Source: IMCC26077 sp044344975
GTDB lineage: Bacteria; Actinomycetota; Actinomycetes; Nanopelagicales; Nanopelagicaceae
Direction: 5' to 3'
Assembly: GCA_044344975.1 (NCBI GenBank)
Contig: JBIJBY010000006.1
Coordinates: 1 to 27,282, forward strand
DNA length: 27,282 nt
Position 1 is the first letter of the stretch. Each line of letters begins with the position of its first letter. The notes under the pieces are model-generated. The model did not search any database. It had not been told where the DNA came from and saw only the letters and a program-made list of their open reading frames with translations. The position numbers and the translations under genes were made by a program. Positions 22,906 to 27,282 of the stretch are shown piece after piece.

Positions 22906-22909
22906 ATCA

Positions 22910-23980
22910 GTGCTAATCGCGCAGCGCCCCATCCTTACCGAAGAAGTAGTAAGTGAATATCGTTCCCGTTTCATCATCGAACCGTTGGAGCCTGGCTTTG
23001 GTTATACGTTGGGTAACTCCCTTCGTCGAACCTTGCTCTCCTCGATTCCTGGCGCCGCTGTTACAAGCGCGCGCGTTGATGGAGCGCTTCATGAGTTCAC
23101 CACTCTCGAAGGTGTGAAGGAGGATCTCACCGAGATCGTCCTAAACCTTAAGAATCTCGTTCTCTCATCAGAGCACGACGAGCCAGTAGCTCTCTACATC
23201 CGCAAGAGCGGCGAAGGCACCATTACTGGAGCCGATGTAGTCGTTTCAGCTGGAGTTGAAGTGCACAATCCTGAGCTACACATCGCAACGCTCAATTCGA
23301 AAGCAAATGTGCAAATCGAGTTAACCGTAGAGCGTGGACGTGGCTACGTCACAGCAATTCAAAATAAGCAAGCCGGCCAGGAGATCGGACGAATTCCTAT
23401 CGACTCGATTTATTCACCGGTTCTCAAAGTGACCTATAAAGTTGAAGCGACTCGTGTCGAGCAACGCACCGACTTTGATCGCTTAGTACTTGATGTCGAG
23501 ACCAAACGATCAATGAGTCCACGCGATGCAATGGCATCAGCTGGAAAGACGCTCGTTGAACTATTTGGACTTGCTCGCGAGTTAAACGTTGATGCAGAAG
23601 GAATCGAAATCGGACCTTCCCTCACCGATGCTGCACTTGCAGCAGATCTTGCCCTTCCTATCGAAGATCTTGATTTAACGGTTCGTTCCTACAACTGCTT
23701 AAAGCGTGAAGGAATTCATACCGTTGGAGAATTGGTCGGTCGAAGCGAGGCAGATCTTCTCGATATTCGTAACTTTGGTTCGAAGTCAATCGACGAGGTC
23801 AAAGCAAAGCTCGTCTCCATGGGTCTTCAACTTAAAGATAGCCCGATTGGATTCGACCCAACTCTCTCACCTGGCTATCACGACAATGGTGATGATTTTG
23901 GTGATGATGAGTTCTATGCGGTTGAGCCAGTTGAGTCAGTTGAATCAGCCGAGTCAAGCGCCGAAAAAGAAAGAGAGTAG
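22910..23980 (+). CDS. rpoA: RNA polymerase alpha subunit
   Basis: Alpha subunit, 356 residues. The N-terminal assembly domain shows FIIEPLEPGFGYTLGNSLRR and LLSSIPGAAVTSARVDG. The C-terminal DNA- and activator-binding domain shows LTVRSYNCLKREGIHTVGELV, then RNFGSKSIDEVKAKL. After it comes an acidic tail of about 30 residues rich in Asp, Glu and Ser, partly built from 9-base repeats. The start is GTG with GGAGG (22898-22902) seven bases upstream, inside a possible switch structure. The gene sits in the usual rpsD-rpoA-rplQ order. Confidence 0.99.
   Translation: MLIAQRPILTEEVVSEYRSRFIIEPLEPGFGYTLGNSLRRTLLSSIPGAAVTSARVDGALHEFTTLEGVKEDLTEIVLNLKNLVLSSEHDEPVALYIRKSGEGTITGADVVVSAGVEVHNPELHIATLNSKANVQIELTVERGRGYVTAIQNKQAGQEIGRIPIDSIYSPVLKVTYKVEATRVEQRTDFDRLVLDVETKRSMSPRDAMASAGKTLVELFGLARELNVDAEGIEIGPSLTDAALAADLALPIEDLDLTVRSYNCLKREGIHTVGELVGRSEADLLDIRNFGSKSIDEVKAKLVSMGLQLKDSPIGFDPTLSPGYHDNGDDFGDDEFYAVEPVESVESAESSAEKERE
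23921..23956 (+). repeat. 9-base repeats in the rpoA tail
   Basis: Four 9-base units (starting at 23921, 23930, 23939 and 23948) encode VEP-VES-VES-AES in the acidic C-terminal tail of alpha. The units differ by one to three bases. The tail is outside the folded C-terminal domain. Confidence 0.7.
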
Positions 23981-23984
23981 ATAA

Positions 23985-24680
23985 ATGCCAAAACCAAGTA
24001 AAGGTCCACGCCTTGGTAGTGGTCCCGCGCATGAGCGCCTTCTTTTAGGAACGCTCGCTACTCAATTAATCAAGCACGGCAAAATTGAAACCACCCTTGT
24101 TCGCGCAAAGCGACTTCGTCCATACGTGGAGAAGCTGATTACTGCTGGCAAGAAAGGCGATCTCCCTGCACGTCGCCGCGTTATGAAGGTCATCACAGAA
24201 AAGGGTGCCGTGCACTCACTTTTCACCGAGATTGGCCCACGTTTCGCGCAACGCAATGGTGGATACACCAGAATCACCAAGATTGGCATTCGTAAGGGTG
24301 ATGCTGCAGATATGGCGGTTATCGAAATTATTGCTGAAGGAACGCCAGAGAAGAAGAAGGTTCTCTCTCAGGCTGAGGCAATTGCAAAGCGTGCAGCTAA
24401 AGCAGAGAACACCAAGAAAGCTGCTGCAGCTCGAGTTGCTGATCGTAGTGCGGCACGTGCAAAAGTCGCAGAGCGGATCGCTTCGCGCTCCGCAGCTCCT
24501 GCAACTTCTTCCAAGAAGGCAAGCAAGAGCGCTGCCGATGCACAGCCAGATGAGTCTGAAGTTGTAGCCGCTCCCGCAAAGAAAGCGGCAGCAAAGAAGG
24601 CTCCCGCAAAGAAAGCGGCGACTAAGGCTCCTGCGAAAAAAGCAGTAGCAAAGAAAACTGCAAAGAAAAAAGCTGAGTAG
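23985..24680 (+). CDS. rplQ: 50S ribosomal protein L17 with long basic tail
   Basis: L17, 231 residues, of which about 117 form the usual core: MPKPSKGPRLGSGPAHERLL, then AKRLRPYVEKLITAGKKGDL and GGYTRITKIGIRKGDAADMA. The remaining half is an Ala/Lys-rich tail with repeated APAKKAAAKK-like units, resembling histone H1-type tails. Actinobacterial L17 is often extended, but this tail doubles the protein. It starts four bases after rpoA. The tail is probably disordered and may bind rRNA; that is inference. Confidence 0.97.
   Translation: MPKPSKGPRLGSGPAHERLLLGTLATQLIKHGKIETTLVRAKRLRPYVEKLITAGKKGDLPARRRVMKVITEKGAVHSLFTEIGPRFAQRNGGYTRITKIGIRKGDAADMAVIEIIAEGTPEKKKVLSQAEAIAKRAAKAENTKKAAAARVADRSAARAKVAERIASRSAAPATSSKKASKSAADAQPDESEVVAAPAKKAAAKKAPAKKAATKAPAKKAVAKKTAKKKAE
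24570..24655 (+). repeat. Lys/Ala tail repeats in rplQ
   Basis: The 20-base unit GCTCCCGCAAAGAAAGCGGC occurs at 24570-24589 and identically at 24600-24619, a 30-base period coding APAKKAAAKK-type units. A more diverged third copy begins near 24627. This suggests growth of the tail by duplication. Confidence 0.75.
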
Positions 24681-24699
24681 TACTTAAGCTTCGATCATC

Positions 24700-25539
24700 G
24701 TGTCAGAACCCGTCCTCGAAAGCGCGGACGGGTTCTCGCGTATTCGGGTGGATTGTCAATATGACGGAACCCTTTTCTCCGGTTGGTCGATACAACCGGA
24801 TCGACGTAGCGTGCAAGGGGTCATTGAAGATGTTTTTTCGCGCGTTTTAGATCATGAGGTAACAACAACAGTTGCTGGGCGGACAGATGCTGGCGTCCAT
24901 GCGCTTGGACAAGTTTTCCATTTTGATCTTCCGCAATCGCTGCGCGCCAATTGGAACCTTGAATCGCTTCTTTACATAGCTAATCGAATCCTCACCTCAG
25001 AAATTCGCATTATTGGTATCACCGATGCTGCTAAGGATTTCCATGCCCGCTACAGCGCGTTGCGTCGCCAATATCGCTACCAATTACTTGATAACGCGCG
25101 GACGCTTAACCCGTTGGAGCGAGTAGCAACTGCGATTTATCATCGCCCCCTTGATGAGCAGTGGATGAATCAGTCGAGCGCTTTGCTATTAGGTGAGCAC
25201 GATTTCGCTGCCTTCTGTAGGGCGCGCGAAGGCACGACCACTATCCGCACCCTTGAAACCTTCAGCTGGCTCCGCGATGCGGATGGGCTTTTAACTGCAA
25301 CGATTGCCGCTGATGCGTTCTGTCACAACATGGTTCGCGCTCTTGTGGGGGCCATGATGATGGTGGGCGACGGGCGATGGGGGATAGCTAAACCGCAGGA
25401 GATCCTCCGCGCTGGAGAGCGACATAGCCATATTGCGCCTGCGGCAGGGTTGACCCTGATGACAGTGGAGTACCCACCCCCAAGTGAGTACGGTCAGCGG
25501 GCAAGGCGGGTCACCTCAAAGTCGGTTCGGGGGAGCTGA
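24700..25539 (+). CDS. truA: tRNA pseudouridine(38-40) synthase
   Basis: TruA, 279 residues, converts uridines 38-40 of the anticodon arm to pseudouridine. The core starts with RVDCQYDGTLFSGWSIQP. The catalytic aspartate is Asp63 in AGRTDAGVHALGQ, and later motifs include FHARYSALRRQYRY and DAFCHNMVRALVGAMM. The GTG at 24700 is the most likely start; a GTG at 24751 would give a shorter protein beginning MDCQYDG. No ribosome site is evident at 24700, and a 10-bp hairpin (24706-24735) lies within the first codons, so the start is uncertain. Gene order rplQ-truA-rplM is common in Actinobacteria. Confidence 0.93.
   Translation: MSEPVLESADGFSRIRVDCQYDGTLFSGWSIQPDRRSVQGVIEDVFSRVLDHEVTTTVAGRTDAGVHALGQVFHFDLPQSLRANWNLESLLYIANRILTSEIRIIGITDAAKDFHARYSALRRQYRYQLLDNARTLNPLERVATAIYHRPLDEQWMNQSSALLLGEHDFAAFCRAREGTTTIRTLETFSWLRDADGLLTATIAADAFCHNMVRALVGAMMMVGDGRWGIAKPQEILRAGERHSHIAPAAGLTLMTVEYPPPSEYGQRARRVTSKSVRGS
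24706..24735 (+). terminator. Perfect 10-bp hairpin in the start of truA
   Basis: GAACCCGTCC (24706-24715) pairs perfectly with GGACGGGTTC (24726-24735) around a 10-base loop, then TCGCG. It is GC-rich and about 25 bases after the rplQ stop, where an alpha-operon terminator would be expected. There is no real T tract. It could terminate partly, or reduce truA translation relative to the ribosomal genes. Confidence 0.45.
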
Positions 25540-25550
25540 TTTCAGCGATT

Positions 25551-25580
25551 TTGACCGGCTTGGGCCATGCCAGGTACCCT
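25551..25580 (+). promoter_or_regulatory. Candidate sigma-A type promoter for rplM-rpsI
   Basis: TTGACC (25551-25556), an 18-base spacer and TACCCT (25575-25580) form a good actinobacterial promoter. The block TTTTGACCGG-N16-TACYCT and the C/T-rich start region are shared with the site before rpsL. Transcription would begin near 25587, giving a leader of about 100 bases. In it, ACTAG (25631-25635) can pair with CTAGT (25654-25658); no clear function. Confidence 0.6.
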
Positions 25581-25687
25581 CTACCTCTTGCCTGGTAGCG
25601 GCTCTATCGCGTCAGGAAAAGAAGGAAGAAACTAGCAAGACCAGTTATTTCCACTAGTAGCCCGAGTAGAGAGTTAGTGAGGTTGGC

Positions 25688-26137
25688 GTGCGCACTGCGA
25701 GCCCAAAGGCGTCTGAGATTACGCGTGCTTGGCACATTATCGATGCCAAGGATGTTGTGTTAGGTCGTCTAGCAACCCATGCAGCTGCGCTGCTCCGTGG
25801 TAAGCACAAGCCTACTTTCGCGCCACATATGGATACTGGCGATTTCGTAATCGTGATTAATGCTGGCGAGATTGCACTTACTGGATCAAAGAGCGCAAGC
25901 AAATTGGCATTCCGCCACTCAGGTTATCCAGGCGGTCTCACTGCAACTACATATGCAGACATGATGGCAACTCACCCAACTCGTGCAGTTGAAAAGGCGA
26001 TTCGAGGCATGTTGCCAAAGAATTCGCTCGGTCGTTCGCAAATCACAAAGTTAAAGGTCTACGCAGGTCCAGAGCATCCACATGCTGCGCAGAATCCTGT
26101 TCCTTATTCCATCAACCAAGTTTCCCAAATTTCCTGA
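25688..26137 (+). CDS. rplM: 50S ribosomal protein L13
   Basis: L13, 149 residues, is an early-assembly protein of the large subunit. It starts MRTASPKASEITRAWHIIDA from GTG, the form seen in other Actinobacteria, with TGAGG (25678-25682) just upstream. The conserved KDVVLGRLATHAAALLRGKHKPTFAPHMDTGDFVIVINA and RAVEKAIRGMLPKNSLGR blocks are present, as is the C-terminal YAGPEHPHAAQNP motif. The rpsI start lies 12 bases after the stop. A 148-base gap with a promoter separates it from truA, so rplM-rpsI can be expressed on its own. Confidence 0.98.
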   Translation: MRTASPKASEITRAWHIIDAKDVVLGRLATHAAALLRGKHKPTFAPHMDTGDFVIVINAGEIALTGSKSASKLAFRHSGYPGGLTATTYADMMATHPTRAVEKAIRGMLPKNSLGRSQITKLKVYAGPEHPHAAQNPVPYSINQVSQIS

Positions 26138-26149
26138 TAGGTGCGTGCA

Positions 26150-26644
26150 ATGTCTGATTTTTCCAACGTAGATGTCGACCTCGATGATGATTTCGAGGTT
26201 CCTACGAGTTATTCATCTAGCACTCCAGCACCTGCAACTAACCGCTCTGCGATCACTGCTCCCGGAGCAGGCGTAGGTCGACGTAAAGAGGCAATTGCAC
26301 GTGTTCGACTCGTACCAGGAACCGGAAAATGGATCTTGAACGGCCGCCCGCTCGATGTGTACTTCCCAAATAAAGTGCACCAACAATTAGTTTCTGAACC
26401 ATTTCGCACAGTTGGCGTCGATGGAAATTACGATGTTATTGCGTTGATCAACGGTGGCGGCATCTCTGGCCAAGCCGGAGCTCTTCGCCTTGGCGTTGCA
26501 CGCGCTCTCAATGCTATTGATGTTGATGCGCACCGACCTTCTTTGAAGAAGGCAGGCTTCTTGACTCGTGATGCACGTGTGATCGAGCGTAAGAAGTACG
26601 GCCTCAAGAAGGCGCGTAAGCGTTCGCAGTACAGCAAGCGTTAA
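26150..26644 (+). CDS. rpsI: 30S ribosomal protein S9
   Basis: S9, 164 residues, whose C-terminal tail reaches the P-site tRNA. The core begins near residue 42 with VGRRKEAIARVRLVPGTGKW and ends with KKYGLKKARKRSQYSKR. Before it is an acidic, Ser/Thr/Pro-rich extension (SDFSNVDVDLDDDFE onward), longer than in many bacteria. ATG 26150 is preferred because TAGGTG (26138-26143) sits at ribosome-site distance. The in-frame GTG at 26141 overlaps that site and has none of its own; it would add three residues. Confidence 0.95.
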   Translation: MSDFSNVDVDLDDDFEVPTSYSSSTPAPATNRSAITAPGAGVGRRKEAIARVRLVPGTGKWILNGRPLDVYFPNKVHQQLVSEPFRTVGVDGNYDVIALINGGGISGQAGALRLGVARALNAIDVDAHRPSLKKAGFLTRDARVIERKKYGLKKARKRSQYSKR

Positions 26645-26660
26645 AGCGCTGTAAGCAAAG

Positions 26661-26666
26661 TAGCAT
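26661..26666 (+). promoter_or_regulatory. -10 box for a probable leaderless glmM mRNA
   Basis: TAGCAT (TANNNT pattern) ends seven bases before the A of the glmM ATG, so transcription would begin at or next to the start codon. No Shine-Dalgarno sequence is present in the 29-base gap. Leaderless genes with this layout are common in Actinobacteria. A -35 box is not evident. Confidence 0.4.
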
Positions 26667-26673
26667 CGCGCAT

Positions 26674-27282
26674 ATGGCGCTCTTCGGGACCGATGGTATC
26701 CGTGGCCGCTATGGCGAATTTCTCACAACTAATCTGGCTGAGCGAGTTGCTTTTGCTGCCGGTCGCTTTCTACCTACGCACTCCCGAGTAATCATTGGCC
26801 GCGATCCGCGAAGCTCAGGGATTTTCCTGGAAGATGCGCTGAGTTCAGGTTTTACAAAATCCGGTCACGATGTGATTCGCGTTGGAATAATTCCCACACC
26901 GGGATTGGCATTTCTTGCGCTCGAGCCAGGTATCGCCCTTGGCGTGATGATAACCGCCTCACACAATCCGGCAGTCGATAATGGAATAAAGATTTTTGGA
27001 AATGACGGCATGAAGATCTCTGATCAATTAGAGGAAGAAATTGAAGCTTGGGTTAATTCAACAGAAATAGTCGAAAAAGTTGCGGTCTCTGAAATTGGCG
27101 AGAGTAGCGTCGATACCAATGCGATATCGCGGTACATCGACCATCTCAAAGCATCAATTGATATCTCGCTATCTGGACTCACTCTTATCGTGGATTGCGC
27201 AAATGGCGCTGCCGCTCATGTTGCACCTCAAGTATTGCGAGAACTAGGGGCAGTAGTTCGGGTCATCGGAGGCGAGCCAAAT
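26674..27282 (+). CDS. glmM: Phosphoglucosamine mutase, N-terminal part (partial)
   Basis: GlmM converts glucosamine-6-phosphate to glucosamine-1-phosphate on the way to UDP-GlcNAc and peptidoglycan. The first 203 codons are in the window, and the frame is open to the last base. It begins MALFGTDGIRGRYGEFLTTN, the classical N-terminus. It has IGRDPRSSG and the active-site TASHNP, with the phosphoserine at Ser96. The second domain begins around LTLIVDCANGAA. FGTDGIRG together with the SHNP context favours GlmM over phosphomannomutase. It lies 29 bases after rpsI, the standard actinobacterial order, but lacks a ribosome site. Confidence 0.96.
   Translation, partial: MALFGTDGIRGRYGEFLTTNLAERVAFAAGRFLPTHSRVIIGRDPRSSGIFLEDALSSGFTKSGHDVIRVGIIPTPGLAFLALEPGIALGVMITASHNPAVDNGIKIFGNDGMKISDQLEEEIEAWVNSTEIVEKVAVSEIGESSVDTNAISRYIDHLKASIDISLSGLTLIVDCANGAAAHVAPQVLRELGAVVRVIGGEPN

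Noticed and set aside
24570..24680. The Lys/Ala repeat region as a separate histone-like gene
   Set aside because: It is in frame with and continuous with L17, with no start or stop between them.
26141..26149. GTG 26141 as the start of rpsI
   Set aside because: The only ribosome-like site (TAGGTG) overlaps this codon and is well spaced for ATG 26150.
1..27282. A novel defence, mobile or secondary-metabolite system
   Set aside because: Every substantial open frame on the + strand is a recognised core gene and no gap is large enough to hide another system; no direct-repeat array or insertion element is present.

Overview
The window is an unbroken, single-strand (+) stretch of core housekeeping genes: the fused str, S10, spc and alpha operons of an actinobacterium. 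It contains 41 genes, all on the + strand, of which the first (rpoB) and the last (glmM) are cut by the window edges. Thirty encode ribosomal proteins. The rest encode RNA polymerase subunits (beta, beta', alpha), EF-G, EF-Tu, IF1, SecY, adenylate kinase, methionine aminopeptidase, TruA and GlmM. I see no mobile element, CRISPR array, rRNA or tRNA gene, and no unrecognised protein-coding gene.

Lineage: RpoC carries the long charged helical insertion near residues 141-230 that is typical of actinobacterial beta'. Its catalytic aspartates fall at 535/537/539, S14 is the short zinc-ribbon form, Adk has the short LID, and the gene order rpoBC-str-S10-spc-alpha-truA-rplM-rpsI-glmM fits Actinobacteria. 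Base composition looks close to 50% G+C by eye (not computed), intergenic gaps are very short, and GTG/TTG starts are used. A streamlined, moderate-GC lineage such as the freshwater acI group (Nanopelagicales) is my best guess, but this is inference.

Layout: 1-4204 rpoB end and rpoC. 4205-4493 is the largest gap, with hairpins, a probable promoter and a structured leader. 4494-8694 rpsL-rpsG-fusA-tuf. 8752-15364 is the S10 cluster and first part of spc (rpsJ to rpsN). 15436-19931 rpsH to adk. 19946-21212 map-infA-rpmJ. 21357-24680 is the alpha operon (rpsM-rpsK-rpsD-rpoA-rplQ). 24700-25539 truA. 25688-26644 rplM-rpsI. 26674-end glmM. No stretch over 300 bases lacks a gene.

How the genes work together: nearly everything builds the transcription and translation machinery, with SecY, Map and Adk adding protein export, N-terminal processing and nucleotide balance. 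Many junctions are TAATG or ATGA overlaps, implying translational coupling. The novelty is regulatory rather than protein-coding. Two near-identical promoters (TTTTGACCGG-N16-TACYCT) lie before rpsL and rplM. Candidate RNA structures lie before rpsL, rpsH, rpsM and rpoA. A hairpin sits inside the start of truA, and glmM is probably transcribed as a leaderless mRNA.
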